64,000 bases of DNA from UBA3006 sp031401235 (GTDB lineage: Bacteria; Actinomycetota; Acidimicrobiia; Acidimicrobiales; Ilumatobacteraceae). Shown piece by piece: positions 52,110-62,428 of this stretch. The notes under the pieces are model-generated. The model saw nothing but the letters and a program-made list of their open reading frames with translations, did not search any database and was not told the DNA's origin. The DNA lies in the NCBI GenBank assembly GCA_031401235.1, contig JANNRJ010000030.1:129091-193090 (forward strand), in the 5' to 3' direction. Both the position numbers and the translations under genes were made by a program. Within the stretch, counting starts at the first letter, position 1. Each line of letters opens with the position of its first letter.

Positions 52110-54020
52110 ATGGCCAATCTGCTGTGGCTCGCGCCGGCATTCCCACTTCTTGGGGCAGTGATCATGTTGCTATTGGGACGTCGTCTTGGCGATCCACGTT
52201 CAGGTTGGCTGGCCACGCTCATGCCGACTGCCTCGTTCATCGTCATTGTCGGAGTCTTTGCTGATCTGCTGTCTAGACCCGCCAGTGAACGCCAACATGT
52301 CGTCAACCTATTTGCCTGGATTCCAGTTGGTTCGCTACAAGTTGACATGGCAATTCTCGCCGATCCGCTGAGTATCACCATGGCGTTATTCGTCACTGGC
52401 ATTGGATCACTCATTCATCTGTATGCCATCGGCTACATGCATGGCGATCCAAAATTTTCCAAGTTTTTTCTCTATCTCAACCTGTTTATCTTTTCGATGC
52501 TGATGTTGGTGCTCGGTGAAAACCTGCTCGTCACCTTCTTGGGTTGGGAGGGCGTGGGTGCGTGCTCGTACTTACTGATTTCGTTCTGGCACACACGCAA
52601 TAGTGCGGCCGTTGCCGGCAAAAAGGCATTCGTTACCAATCGTGTCGGTGATTTTGGGGTGATGATTGCAATGTTTCTTGCCTTCAGCGCACTTGGATCA
52701 TTGTCGTATTCGAGTATCAACGAAGCCGCCCACGGCGGCACACTGGCACCCGTTACGGCGACAGCATTCGCTCTGTTGTTATTCCTTGGCGCATGCGGCA
52801 AGAGTGCACAATTGCCGCTGTACTTCTGGCTACCCGATGCGATGGAAGGGCCAACACCTGTCTCGGCACTGATCCATGCCGCCACAATGGTCACTGCCGG
52901 GGTTTTTTTAATGATTCGTATCGCCCCGGTGCTGGCGATGAGTTATCACTGGGCATCTACAATCATTGCCTTCGTCGGGGGACTCACCGCGTTGTGTGCG
53001 GCGTCCGTAGCAGTGACGCAAAACGACATCAAGAAGGTGCTCGCCTACAGCACCGTGTCACAGCTTGGCTACATGTTCATGGCTATAGGTTCCGGTGCCT
53101 ATGTAGCGGCGATCTTCCTAATGATCACGCATGCGTTCTTCAAAGCGTTGCTATTCCTTGGGTCGGGCTCGGTAATCCACGGGATGAACCATGAACAGGA
53201 CATGCGCCGGATGGGCAAGTTGCGATTGGTCATGCCGATCACGGCGGGAACCTTCATCATTGGTTGGTTGACGATCGCCGGTGTTCCACCGTTTTCTGGG
53301 TTTTGGTCGAAGGACGAAATCCTGCTCTATGTCTATGCCAACAACCGTGGGTTATACGCAATCGGACTTTTCACTGCCTTGCTGACGGCGTACTACATGA
53401 CTCGTCAGGTAATCATGGTTTTTTTTGGTGAGGCGCATTGGAACGATCACAGCAACGAACACGGCGCTCACGGTGACTTTATTCCACACGAGAGCCCGCG
53501 AATCATGCTCATACCACTGGTTGTGTTGGCCGGTTTGTCGGCTCTGGGCGGGGCGTTGCAATTGCCGTTCAATACGGATCTGCACTTTCTGGGCCGTTGG
53601 CTTGCACCTGTGCTTGAAGAATCGGAAGCCATGCACTTCGGGACTCAGGAATACCAGAACAGGTATCTGCTTCTTGGTATCGCTGGTGTCGTCGCCCTCG
53701 TCGGCATCGGAATTGCGGTTGCGGTGTACGCCAAGCGTGTCATCAAACCGATCGAGCCACGCCTGCTGGAACAGGCTTGGTACTACGACGCGGCTGTTAG
53801 TCGGGTTGTATCTGGTCCTGGGGCTACTGCGTTCAATTCGATTTCCTGGGTTGACACACACATAGTCGACGGCGCAGTGAACGGAGTAGCGACACTTGTC
53901 CGCAATTCTGCCGGTGTTACGCGTAAAGCCCAAAGCGGTTTCGTACGAACATATGCCGCAGTTATCGGGCTCGGAGCAGTACTACTTATCGCTTGGTTCG
54001 CCTGGCGGAGCATCGCATGA
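52110..54020 (+). CDS. nuoL: NADH:quinone oxidoreductase subunit L
   Basis: A 636-residue antiporter-like proton-channel subunit with about 16 helices. FLGWEGVGACSYLLISFWHT, LPDAMEGPTPVSALIHAATM and DIKKVLAYSTVSQLGYMF are the signatures. The lateral helix region follows from about residue 500. A histidine-rich loop, HWNDHSNEHGAHGDFIPHE, lies on one face near residue 445. Confidence 0.95.
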   Translation: MANLLWLAPAFPLLGAVIMLLLGRRLGDPRSGWLATLMPTASFIVIVGVFADLLSRPASERQHVVNLFAWIPVGSLQVDMAILADPLSITMALFVTGIGSLIHLYAIGYMHGDPKFSKFFLYLNLFIFSMLMLVLGENLLVTFLGWEGVGACSYLLISFWHTRNSAAVAGKKAFVTNRVGDFGVMIAMFLAFSALGSLSYSSINEAAHGGTLAPVTATAFALLLFLGACGKSAQLPLYFWLPDAMEGPTPVSALIHAATMVTAGVFLMIRIAPVLAMSYHWASTIIAFVGGLTALCAASVAVTQNDIKKVLAYSTVSQLGYMFMAIGSGAYVAAIFLMITHAFFKALLFLGSGSVIHGMNHEQDMRRMGKLRLVMPITAGTFIIGWLTIAGVPPFSGFWSKDEILLYVYANNRGLYAIGLFTALLTAYYMTRQVIMVFFGEAHWNDHSNEHGAHGDFIPHESPRIMLIPLVVLAGLSALGGALQLPFNTDLHFLGRWLAPVLEESEAMHFGTQEYQNRYLLLGIAGVVALVGIGIAVAVYAKRVIKPIEPRLLEQAWYYDAAVSRVVSGPGATAFNSISWVDTHIVDGAVNGVATLVRNSAGVTRKAQSGFVRTYAAVIGLGAVLLIAWFAWRSIA

Positions 54021-55540
54021 TTGCGTTTCCAATTCTGACAATGCTTGTCGTGCTGCCTGCACTTGGTGCACTTGTGGTGTCTCTGATCAGTCATTCGCGT
54101 CTCGAATGGGTGAAACTCGCCGCACTTGTTACCAGTGTCGCTACTGGTGCGATGTCGGTGTGGATGCTAGTGAAGTTTCCCAGTGGTTCGGCTGGGTTCG
54201 AGTTCGTATCGAAACATTCATGGATTAGTCAATGGGGGATTTCATGGCACCTTGGCGTTGATGGCATCTCGCTATTTTTAGTGGTGCTTACCGGCGTGCT
54301 CTTCCCCCTGGTAATCGCCGGAATTGACGTCCATCATGATCAAAAGCCCTACCTGGCATGGCTGCTACTTCTCGAAGCCGGGGTGATGGGGAGTTTTCTC
54401 AGTTTGGATCTCTTTCTTTTCTTTGTGTTCTTCGAAATCGTGCTCGTGCCGATGTACTTTCTCATCGGCGGCTGGGGCTATGAGCGGCGCGTCTATGCGG
54501 CGACAAAATTCTTCCTCTACACCATGGCTGGTTCGGCATTCATGCTCGTTGGCATCATTGCTACTGCCGTTCTAGCCCGCCGCGATATTGGCGAGTTGAC
54601 TTTCAACGTCATCGACATCGCCGAGAAAGCTAACTTCTCGACGACTACTGGTCGATGGCTCTTCGTTGCCTTTGCCATTGCATTTGCGGTCAAAGTTCCG
54701 CTTTTTCCGTTGCATACCTGGTTGCCCGATGCCCACACCGAAGCTCCGACCGGTGGCTCAGTCATCCTCGCTGCTGTATTACTGAAAATGGGAACTTACG
54801 GACTATTGCGATTTGGTATTTACCTATTTCCTGAAGCATCCGTGTGGGCCCGTCCGGTGATGTACACACTTGCCGTGATCGGCATCTTGTACGGCGCAAT
54901 TGCTGCCACCATGCAACGCGATCTGAAGCGGCTCGTCGCCTATTCGTCGATTGCCCACTTGGGGTTTATCGTGCTGGGTGTTTTTGCCCTGACTCACCAA
55001 TCGATAAGTGGTGGTGTCATCCAAATGGTGAATCATGGCGTGTCCACGGGGGCATTATTTTTACTTGTCGGCATGATTTACGAACGTCGCCACACTCGCC
55101 AAATTGATGAATTGCGTGGGTTACAGCATGTGGCACCAATTTTTGCTGGGTTCTTTATGGTGGTGATGCTTTCATCCATCGGTCTGCCAGGACTCAACGG
55201 ATTCGTCGGTGAATTCCTCATCCTGATCGGGTCTTTCGACACTGCCCGTTGGTGGGTAGTGGTCGCAACCACCGGTGTCATTTTGGCCGCACTTTATTTG
55301 CTATGGGCGTATCAGCGCGTGTTCCATGGCGAGCCCGACGAAGCCAATAGTTCGTTTCGTGAGGTCTCAATGCGCGAAGGATTGTTGCTCTCGGTGTTCG
55401 TCGCGATCATTGTGTTCACCGGCATATATCCAAAACCGATTCTGGATCGCATTGAACCAAGTGTGAAGGCATTGCTCGAACACGTTGAGCAACGCACCAC
55501 GTATCGTCAGCCACAAGTAATTGGTGAGGCAACCAAGTGA
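54017..55540 (+). CDS. nuoM: NADH:quinone oxidoreductase subunit M
   Basis: A 507-residue antiporter-like subunit. FFVFFEIVLVPMYFLIGGWG, LPDAHTEAPTGGSVILAAVL and DLKRLVAYSSIAHLGFI identify it as NuoM. ATG 54017 overlaps the nuoL stop (ATGA), and the stop overlaps nuoN (GTGA). Confidence 0.95.
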   Translation: MIAFPILTMLVVLPALGALVVSLISHSRLEWVKLAALVTSVATGAMSVWMLVKFPSGSAGFEFVSKHSWISQWGISWHLGVDGISLFLVVLTGVLFPLVIAGIDVHHDQKPYLAWLLLLEAGVMGSFLSLDLFLFFVFFEIVLVPMYFLIGGWGYERRVYAATKFFLYTMAGSAFMLVGIIATAVLARRDIGELTFNVIDIAEKANFSTTTGRWLFVAFAIAFAVKVPLFPLHTWLPDAHTEAPTGGSVILAAVLLKMGTYGLLRFGIYLFPEASVWARPVMYTLAVIGILYGAIAATMQRDLKRLVAYSSIAHLGFIVLGVFALTHQSISGGVIQMVNHGVSTGALFLLVGMIYERRHTRQIDELRGLQHVAPIFAGFFMVVMLSSIGLPGLNGFVGEFLILIGSFDTARWWVVVATTGVILAALYLLWAYQRVFHGEPDEANSSFREVSMREGLLLSVFVAIIVFTGIYPKPILDRIEPSVKALLEHVEQRTTYRQPQVIGEATK

Positions 55541-57045
55541 ATTCCGAACCCATACCATTCGTCGGTCCATCAATTCAGTGGTTCGAAATCAGTCCAATGC
55601 TCGCCCTATTGGCTGGTGCGTTGCTACTCCTGCTCGGAGGTGCGCTCACTCCGCAATGGCCACGAGGTTGGTACGCCGCAGTTTCGTGCGTAACTGCTGG
55701 AACGGCAGGTGTCCTTTCATTTTTCTTGTGGGGTGATGTGGTCAATGGTCAGCCGACAACGCTGGTGGGTGGTGCAATCGCCTTTGATCGATTCGCGCTG
55801 TTTTCAACAATCACGATATGTGGGTCATTGGTCTTGGTGTCGTTAATCACCAACGATCACTTGCACCGCGAGGGCCAAGATGCGCCCGAGGTGTACGGGC
55901 TGTATCTCATCGCCGCCATTGGTGGCATCATCATGGTTTCGGCCAACGACTTGGTCGTTCTCTTTTTGGGTCTGGAGACATTGAGCCTTTCGCTGTATGT
56001 GCTTGCCGCTAGCAATCGTCGCCGTGGCGAAAGCGAAGAGGCCGGGCTCAAATATTTCATCCTCGGCGGGTTTTCTTCGGCATTCTTTCTTTACGGGGTG
56101 GCACTTGTGTTTGGTTCGGTTGGGACCACGAACCTTGGCAGGATCGCCGAAGTGCTGGCTAATGAGCAAACTATTCCAGGCAACGACGCGCTGCTACTTG
56201 TTGGTATAGCACTTTTGCTCGTCGGTTTTGCCTTCAAAGTCGCTCTCGTCCCGTTCCAGATGTGGACACCCGATGTATATCAGGGCGCACCGACACCGGT
56301 GACTGCCTACTTGGCATCAATTGGCAAAGTCGCTGCCCTCGCCGCGCTCATCCGAGTGTTCGTTGTTGCGTTCCCATCGCGTATGGACGACTGGCGTCCG
56401 GCAATCACTGTGTTAGCGGTACTCACGCTGTTGATCGGTTCGGTCCTCGCCGTGGTGCAAACGAATGTGAAGAGAATGCTCGCGTATTCGTCGATCAGCC
56501 ACGCCGGGTTCATGCTTGTCGGTTTGGAAGCAGCATCGCATCGCGATTCACTTGAATTAAACACTGGCGTGTCGGCGTCGCTTACATATTTAATGCTGTA
56601 TTCGATCATCGTTATCGGTACTTTTGGTGTGGTCAGTCTTGTCGCTGGAGTTGGTGATTCGGCGACGTCGCTCGACGACATGCGCGGCCTTTCCAAACGA
56701 CGCCCAGTCCTAGCTCTTGGGCTCACCGTGTTATTGCTGGCCCAAGCAGGAGTGCCACTCACCAGTGGTTTTGTCGCCAAGTTTGGTGTGATTCAATCTG
56801 CGGTGAATTCAGGAAGTTATGTTTTGGCACTTGTGGCAATGGTGTCGGCAGTGATCGCCGCATTTTTGTATCTGCGAATCATGGTCAGCATGTGGTTGAG
56901 CGCACCCGCCAATGAGTCACCTTTGAAGATTCCGATCGCATCAGGGCTGGCGATCGCATTCGCTGTTGTAGTTACCCTGGTAGTTGGTTTTGTCCCCGGC
57001 AGGCTGCTTGACGCAGTCCGCGATCTTGGTCAATTTGTTAGCTAG
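55537..57045 (+). CDS. nuoN: NADH:quinone oxidoreductase subunit N
   Basis: A 502-residue antiporter-like subunit. LVVLFLGLETLSLSLYVLAA, WTPDVYQGAPTPVTAYLASI and VKRMLAYSSISHAGFMLVGL are the NuoN signatures. The start is GTG. It is the last gene of the plus-strand respiratory run; the next gene is convergent after 12 bases. Confidence 0.95.
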   Translation: MNSEPIPFVGPSIQWFEISPMLALLAGALLLLLGGALTPQWPRGWYAAVSCVTAGTAGVLSFFLWGDVVNGQPTTLVGGAIAFDRFALFSTITICGSLVLVSLITNDHLHREGQDAPEVYGLYLIAAIGGIIMVSANDLVVLFLGLETLSLSLYVLAASNRRRGESEEAGLKYFILGGFSSAFFLYGVALVFGSVGTTNLGRIAEVLANEQTIPGNDALLLVGIALLLVGFAFKVALVPFQMWTPDVYQGAPTPVTAYLASIGKVAALAALIRVFVVAFPSRMDDWRPAITVLAVLTLLIGSVLAVVQTNVKRMLAYSSISHAGFMLVGLEAASHRDSLELNTGVSASLTYLMLYSIIVIGTFGVVSLVAGVGDSATSLDDMRGLSKRRPVLALGLTVLLLAQAGVPLTSGFVAKFGVIQSAVNSGSYVLALVAMVSAVIAAFLYLRIMVSMWLSAPANESPLKIPIASGLAIAFAVVVTLVVGFVPGRLLDAVRDLGQFVS

Positions 57046-57057
57046 TCACCAAGCAAG

Positions 57058-57771
57058 TTATTGGCGGCGCGCGGCGGCAATCAGCGCGTTAAACAGACCC
57101 TGTTGCTGTTCGTCAGTCGCCGCGTCATCCTCGGGATGCCATTGCACTCCAACGATCCATTTTGCTGTGCGATGCTCGACCGCTTCGATTACATTGTCGT
57201 CGCTGTGCGCTACAACCTGTAGGTCGGCAGCGGCTCGATCAATAGATTGATGATGATACGAATGGCCACCCTTGGGTCGCGTCGTGCCCATTGCCTTAGC
57301 AACACGCGAACCTTCTGTTACTTCAACTGGATGGTAGGTATTCCAGTGTGATTCGCTGTCTGCCACTGTGTCGACAAGATTTTGGTGCAAAGTACCACCA
57401 AGGGCCACATTAAGAACTTGGATACCTCGGCAAATCGCCAACACGGGTATATCTCGCGCTATCGCCGCACGGACAATTGCAAGTTCAAGCGCATCATGTT
57501 CAGCGACGATGCCATAAATCGTGTCGGTGGACGTTTGTTGGTCATACAACGACGGGTCAAGGTCGCCGCCTCCATGGAGCAATACCGCGTCGGCACGTGC
57601 AACTAGTGATTCGACATGGGCGAGCGTTGATTCAAGTGGCGGAACAGTGAGCGCTACACCTCCTGCGCGGGCAATTGCTTCCGAATACCGGCGTCCACTA
57701 GCGATGGCGGCTTCACGAACACCCTTGGCCTCAGGCGAGAGTCGACCTGGCAGCAAAACGAACGGTGTCAT
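57058..57771 (-). CDS. Gamma-glutamyl-GABA hydrolase-like (class I GATase, peptidase C26)
   Basis: A 237-residue hydrolase. The nucleophile cysteine is in PVLAICRGIQVLNVALGG and the His-Glu pair in VQWHPEDDA; LHGGGDLDPSLY forms the oxyanion region. The family contains PuuD, which hydrolyses gamma-glutamyl-GABA, and related enzymes acting on other gamma-glutamyl amides. No putrescine genes are near, so the substrate is open. The gene is divergent from the AT-rich block. Confidence 0.85.
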   Translation of the reverse strand: MTPFVLLPGRLSPEAKGVREAAIASGRRYSEAIARAGGVALTVPPLESTLAHVESLVARADAVLLHGGGDLDPSLYDQQTSTDTIYGIVAEHDALELAIVRAAIARDIPVLAICRGIQVLNVALGGTLHQNLVDTVADSESHWNTYHPVEVTEGSRVAKAMGTTRPKGGHSYHHQSIDRAAADLQVVAHSDDNVIEAVEHRTAKWIVGVQWHPEDDAATDEQQQGLFNALIAAARRQ

Positions 57772-57793
57772 ACTTCCACGCTAATCTTTTCCA

Positions 57794-59215
57794 ATGCCAG
57801 AAGTTATTCCAGTTAATCAACAACTCGTCAAAAACCGCTTCCCTTGGAAATTGGCCCTGCCTTTGTATGCGCTGTCTTATGGCGTGATGTTGTTGTTCTC
57901 CAAGGCCTATTTTTGGGACGATTGGTTGAGTTATTATTCAAAATCTGCCTCTGGAACAAAAGATGCGTTACGGCAAGTTGGATTTTGGCCAATAAATGGC
58001 ATCTTTCAAGTGGATGTACTCGGTCGGCGACCGGAGTTATTTGCAATTGTTACCATCGCCTGTTTCTTTATTACAGGATGGTGTCTGTTCCATATTCTGA
58101 GTACGGTAAAAATTCTCAGCACTGATCAGGTCCGACTGATCACCATCTTGTTTCTAGTTCTGCCGATCAATTCTGCGCGCGTCTCGATGTCTGTTTTCAT
58201 CTATTCGTATTCGCTTCTCCTCTTCTATTTAGCGTGGTATCTATTGGTTGCAAAGCGTTCTCACTTTGTGTGGTTGCTTTCCATCCCACTGTTTCTAATG
58301 AGTTTCAATACCGTCGCTCTAATCGCGTTTTTCATAGTGCCTTGCGCGCACCTCCTTTATATGAAGTTGTCAGTTCCAGAAGTCAATAAGCGATTCGCTT
58401 ATGTTTTAAGTGCATTATTTGCTTCGCTAGCTCCTCTCTATTGGATTATTGACCGTCGTTACAACCCACCACAGGGCGTATATCTCACTATGTACACGCC
58501 GCAAAAATTAGGAATGTTAAGAGCTTTGCTGCTCTTATTTGTATGCGCCGGCTTGATTTTCTGGTATTTGAAATCTCGCAAAGGGAATTTTTCCGAAAAC
58601 AAGAGATACGCCATAATCATTGCTGGAATTACAATTACGGCAATTGGTGCATCTCCTTACATTGTTGGCGGACACCTAGTTGATATTTCAGATTGGCTGA
58701 TTGCGTTTGTTCCAAGGTCGAGTGATTGGGACTCTCGACATCAACTGCTTCTCGGACTAGGTATTTCAGTTACAATTGCCGGAGTAGTGGGATCTATCGA
58801 TTCAACCTTTAAACGTCAATGTCTGGCAGTGCTATTTGGGCTCTGTGTGATGTGGAATGTGACTTACATGCACTCCTATTACCTGGATGCATTAAAGCAG
58901 GATCAGGTGATCGCTGCCATTCAAATAAAAGATGAACTCAAGAATTCCCGCGTCATCATGATCAATGATTTGACTGACCGCTATAACGCGCGTGGTCGCT
59001 TTTATCGAAGCTACGAATGGGAAGGAATGCTCGCGAAAGCATTTGGGGCAAATTCAATTTCGGCAATCTCTGGAAAATCATATATTGACTGCAGTGATGC
59101 ATTAATTCCAGATACCTTACTCACGATTGTCGCACTGAATGGTCGACTTGAATCAACAGTGACCCGTGATATTGGTATAGAATTAATTGTTGAGTCGATT
59201 CAACCCTGCAAATGA
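57794..59215 (+). CDS. Polytopic membrane protein, possible GT-C glycosyltransferase
   Basis: A 473-residue protein with about ten helices in residues 18-360 and a soluble C-terminal domain of about 100 residues. YFWDDWLSYYSK after the first helix recalls the DD motif in the first loop of GT-C glycosyltransferases such as GtrII types, and RRPELF follows in the same loop. Base composition is more AT-rich than in the nuo genes. I infer a role in transfer of sugars to lipid-linked glycans from this motif and the neighbours; sequence evidence alone is weak. Confidence 0.6.
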   Translation: MPEVIPVNQQLVKNRFPWKLALPLYALSYGVMLLFSKAYFWDDWLSYYSKSASGTKDALRQVGFWPINGIFQVDVLGRRPELFAIVTIACFFITGWCLFHILSTVKILSTDQVRLITILFLVLPINSARVSMSVFIYSYSLLLFYLAWYLLVAKRSHFVWLLSIPLFLMSFNTVALIAFFIVPCAHLLYMKLSVPEVNKRFAYVLSALFASLAPLYWIIDRRYNPPQGVYLTMYTPQKLGMLRALLLLFVCAGLIFWYLKSRKGNFSENKRYAIIIAGITITAIGASPYIVGGHLVDISDWLIAFVPRSSDWDSRHQLLLGLGISVTIAGVVGSIDSTFKRQCLAVLFGLCVMWNVTYMHSYYLDALKQDQVIAAIQIKDELKNSRVIMINDLTDRYNARGRFYRSYEWEGMLAKAFGANSISAISGKSYIDCSDALIPDTLLTIVALNGRLESTVTRDIGIELIVESIQPCK

Positions 59216-59367
59216 GTCCTTACTAACCATCTGCTCGTGCGATCATTTTGTAGTACCGATGTCCATTGGCGATCGTGGACCAACACCTCCTTTACTTCAG
59301 ATGAGAGTCGGCCCGTGTGCCAAGGAAGCCAACTAGTGCGTGTTACCTTGCGATTATCGTGTAAGCA

Positions 59368-60363
59368 ATGATCAGCCCGGATATTGATGCCGCCTTCGAA
59401 GGGAAGACTGTGCTCATCACTGGAGCGACCGGATTCGTTGGTAGAAATCTCTTATCGGTTCTGCTAAAAACTAAAAGCTTTGAATCCGGATCGTTGAAAC
59501 TTATTTGCGTCACACGTCAACCAAATATTTTGCGGTCTCAATGGCCAATTTTAGAAAAGGATTTGCACATTTTGGATTGGGATATTCGAACTCCACTCAG
59601 TCAAGATCTACCAAAACTAGATTTCGTCTTCCATCTTGCAGGAGAAAATCGTGTTTTTCAAACGGAGAGACAAGGCGAGCGCATTTTAGACACCACCATA
59701 ATTGGCACCAAGAATATTTTCGACGCTTCATCTCGATTTGGATCTCCACGAATCATTTTTGCTAGTTCGGGAGCTGTTTATGGGTCTGCTGCGATCGGAC
59801 AATCTTCGTTTCGTGAAGACATGTCTATAGAACTAGACGACATCGAACAACATGATCCCTACCGCGCAAGTAAGCGAAGGGCAGAACTGCTATGCAGTGA
59901 TTTCAATAAAGGGGGAAGTGCCGAGGTAGTGATTGCTCGCATGTTTACCTTCGTCGGTCCGTATTTGCCTCTCAATGCAAATTATGCGATTGGAAATTTT
60001 ATTCAAGACTGTCTTTCTGGAAGACCGATTCGGGTCAACAGCGATGGTTCGTCGGTCAGGAGTTATCAATACTCGCTCGATCTGGTCAATTGGCTAAGCA
60101 CAATCCTCATTCGCGGACAAAGCGACCGAATCTATAACGTCGGTTCGTCTAAAGAAATCAGCATCGCCGAACTGGCTAAACGTGTTGCGGAAATCTGCGG
60201 TAATCATCTCGGCGTCGAAGTCATTGGTCGAGCGAGCCAAGACCCAGTTTCGAGTTGGTACGTTCCGAATACTGATAGAGCCGAGCACGAACTCGGACTC
60301 CATAATCAGTTCACTCTTGCTGAAGCAATTCACTCTACTTACAAGTTCTTTTCTGAATTGTAA
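59368..60363 (+). CDS. NAD-dependent epimerase/dehydratase (extended SDR)
   Basis: A 331-residue nucleotide-sugar SDR. The NAD motif is VLITGATGFVGRNLLSVL (15-32) and the catalytic Tyr-Lys is in DPYRASKRRAE, with FASSGAVYGSAA before it. FNKGGSAEVVIARMFTFVGP and RSYQYSLDLVNWL are typical of sugar epimerases and dehydratases. The sugar cannot be determined. The 152 bases upstream hold nothing firm apart from a possible -10-like GATTAT near 59352. Confidence 0.87.
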   Translation: MISPDIDAAFEGKTVLITGATGFVGRNLLSVLLKTKSFESGSLKLICVTRQPNILRSQWPILEKDLHILDWDIRTPLSQDLPKLDFVFHLAGENRVFQTERQGERILDTTIIGTKNIFDASSRFGSPRIIFASSGAVYGSAAIGQSSFREDMSIELDDIEQHDPYRASKRRAELLCSDFNKGGSAEVVIARMFTFVGPYLPLNANYAIGNFIQDCLSGRPIRVNSDGSSVRSYQYSLDLVNWLSTILIRGQSDRIYNVGSSKEISIAELAKRVAEICGNHLGVEVIGRASQDPVSSWYVPNTDRAEHELGLHNQFTLAEAIHSTYKFFSEL

Positions 60364-60501
60364 TTTGAATCCTCAGTAGCAAACTGTGACGATTGATCGT
60401 GTGGAATCAAGGACGGCGCATGGTTTATGCCAGACGCACCGTTCCAAATACGTTTCTCAATTCTTCAACTTGGCGAATCGTTATAAATACAGCATAAATG
60501 T

Positions 60502-62316
60502 TCAAGATCGTTTCAATTGTTCTAAATCATCTTCAATTTGTTCTTTAGTTTGCGTCGACCAGTATGGAAACATGTCATCTAAAGCGCTGGACACAAATCT
60601 TCCCGTTGAATCCTTCAAACTTTGCAACTTGGGAATCATTAATTGATCACTTGGTATGGCTATTTCACACAAATACGGCCCATCCAATTCAAGAATATGA
60701 GATATCTTGCTTGAGTCAAGGTCCTTTATTGAATCAACTTTATGGCCACGGATTCCGTAAGCATGGCCGATCTCCACAAAGTTTGGAGAGTCAACACCGG
60801 TAGAAGGAGTTGAGCCAAAATAATTTCCATCAAAAAGGTTTTTCTGCATGTTCGATATTGCTAAGTAGCCATTGCTATTAAGAATAAATATTTTCAACGG
60901 AATTTTGTAATGGGCAATGGTTTGCAACTCCTGAATGTTCATTTGGAAACCACCATCACCTGCAATACATATGATGTTTGTGTTCTTCTCGGCGAAATAT
61001 GCGCCAATCGCACCGGGCAATCCAAACCCCATTGGGCTACAGCCGCTCGACGTAATTAGTCTATTCGTTCCATTACTCCGCAACGCTTGCATAGTACAAG
61101 TAAAGCTTGTGCCCATATCGGTTACCACCACCGCGCCAACTGGCAACGATTTTGACAAACAGTCAATGAAGTCGTAAGAGTTAATTTTGTTTGGACTCCG
61201 CGTATGCTCTTCGTTGTTCACATTGAAATCTGTTTTCCACGTACCGACTAATGAAGCCCATGCATCGTAGTTTGGTTTTGCTTTTGGAAAGTTATGCGCG
61301 AGAAAATTAGTTAGGAAAAGGCGTAAATCGCATTCAACCGCCAAATCTATTTTCAACGAGTTCTTCTTAATTTCATTGATGTCAATATCCACCATAATTT
61401 TTCTTGAGTTTGGCGAGAATAATTCAGTCGCGTAACCAATATTTGGTATTGAAAGTCGGCTACCTAAAATCAAAAGAAAATCTGCGTTCTGGACAGCTAA
61501 GTTTGCAGCTCTTTCCCCTAAAATCCCGAAATTACCTATGTACAACTTTTCGTTGTAGTCAAAAATATCCGTAGCACTCCATGTGCATACGACTGGTATA
61601 CCCATGCGCTGAACAAAATCGCGAAACTCGACTTCGCAGTCCGCGAGATGGATGGCAGAACCAGCAATTATTATTGGACGATGAGAACGACCCAACTCTG
61701 TCAAAATTTCGTCGATACGGTAATCATTTAACACTTCAGAATTCAAGTCAGAATTAAGTCTTTGTTGACCTGAAACGAGATCATCGTCGACATAATCATT
61801 TTGGATGTCAAGTGGAATCTCAATCCAAACTGGACCCATCCGACCAGATGTTGCCTCGCTGAATGCTTTTGAAATACATTCGCTAATCTCTGAGACGTCC
61901 CTAATTTGTATCGAAAATTTGGTAATTCCTTTGACCATATTCACTATGTCAGCTTCTTGAACACCAAACTGTCTCAAATTTGTTCCAGCACTTGCGATTG
62001 TCTGTCTGGTCGGAACTTGACCAGAAATTACTATCATGGGAATTGAATCCTGATATGCAGCGAGTACCCCAGTAATCGTGTTACTCGAGCCAGGGCCATT
62101 TGTGACTAGAACAACTGCGGGTTTTTTCTTTATTCGAGCGTACGCATCTGCTGCCATTGCGCATGCTTGTTCGTGATAGTTGTGGACACATTCAATTCCG
62201 GAAGTCCGGGCCGACTCAATTAGGTGGGCCGAAGCTCCACCGGTAATACAAAATATGGTATCAATCCCAAAACTTTTTAGCCGCTCGAAAATATAATCGC
62301 TGGCTTTAACTTTCAT
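60502..62316 (-). CDS. ThDP-dependent enzyme, acetolactate-synthase-like
   Basis: A 604-residue thiamine-diphosphate enzyme. The catalytic glutamate is in CVHNYHEQACAMAADAYARI and the ThDP motif starts with GDGGFQMNIQELQTIAHYKI and ends with NSNGYLA. Middle and PYR domains match the acetolactate synthase family, but no regulatory subunit or other branched-chain amino acid gene is near. In glycan loci such enzymes can add acyl units to keto-sugars (YerE type). AAGGAG precedes the ATG by five bases. Confidence 0.87.
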   Translation of the reverse strand: MKVKASDYIFERLKSFGIDTIFCITGGASAHLIESARTSGIECVHNYHEQACAMAADAYARIKKKPAVVLVTNGPGSSNTITGVLAAYQDSIPMIVISGQVPTRQTIASAGTNLRQFGVQEADIVNMVKGITKFSIQIRDVSEISECISKAFSEATSGRMGPVWIEIPLDIQNDYVDDDLVSGQQRLNSDLNSEVLNDYRIDEILTELGRSHRPIIIAGSAIHLADCEVEFRDFVQRMGIPVVCTWSATDIFDYNEKLYIGNFGILGERAANLAVQNADFLLILGSRLSIPNIGYATELFSPNSRKIMVDIDINEIKKNSLKIDLAVECDLRLFLTNFLAHNFPKAKPNYDAWASLVGTWKTDFNVNNEEHTRSPNKINSYDFIDCLSKSLPVGAVVVTDMGTSFTCTMQALRSNGTNRLITSSGCSPMGFGLPGAIGAYFAEKNTNIICIAGDGGFQMNIQELQTIAHYKIPLKIFILNSNGYLAISNMQKNLFDGNYFGSTPSTGVDSPNFVEIGHAYGIRGHKVDSIKDLDSSKISHILELDGPYLCEIAIPSDQLMIPKLQSLKDSTGRFVSSALDDMFPYWSTQTKEQIEDDLEQLKRS

Positions 62317-62428
62317 AACTCTCCTTCGCGGGCAAAATCAAATTGTAGATGCATTTATACCGAGCGAAAATATTGTAGAGTTGCCTAACCACGCTAATTC
62401 TTGACCTCCGTTAGGTTCCACGCGACCG

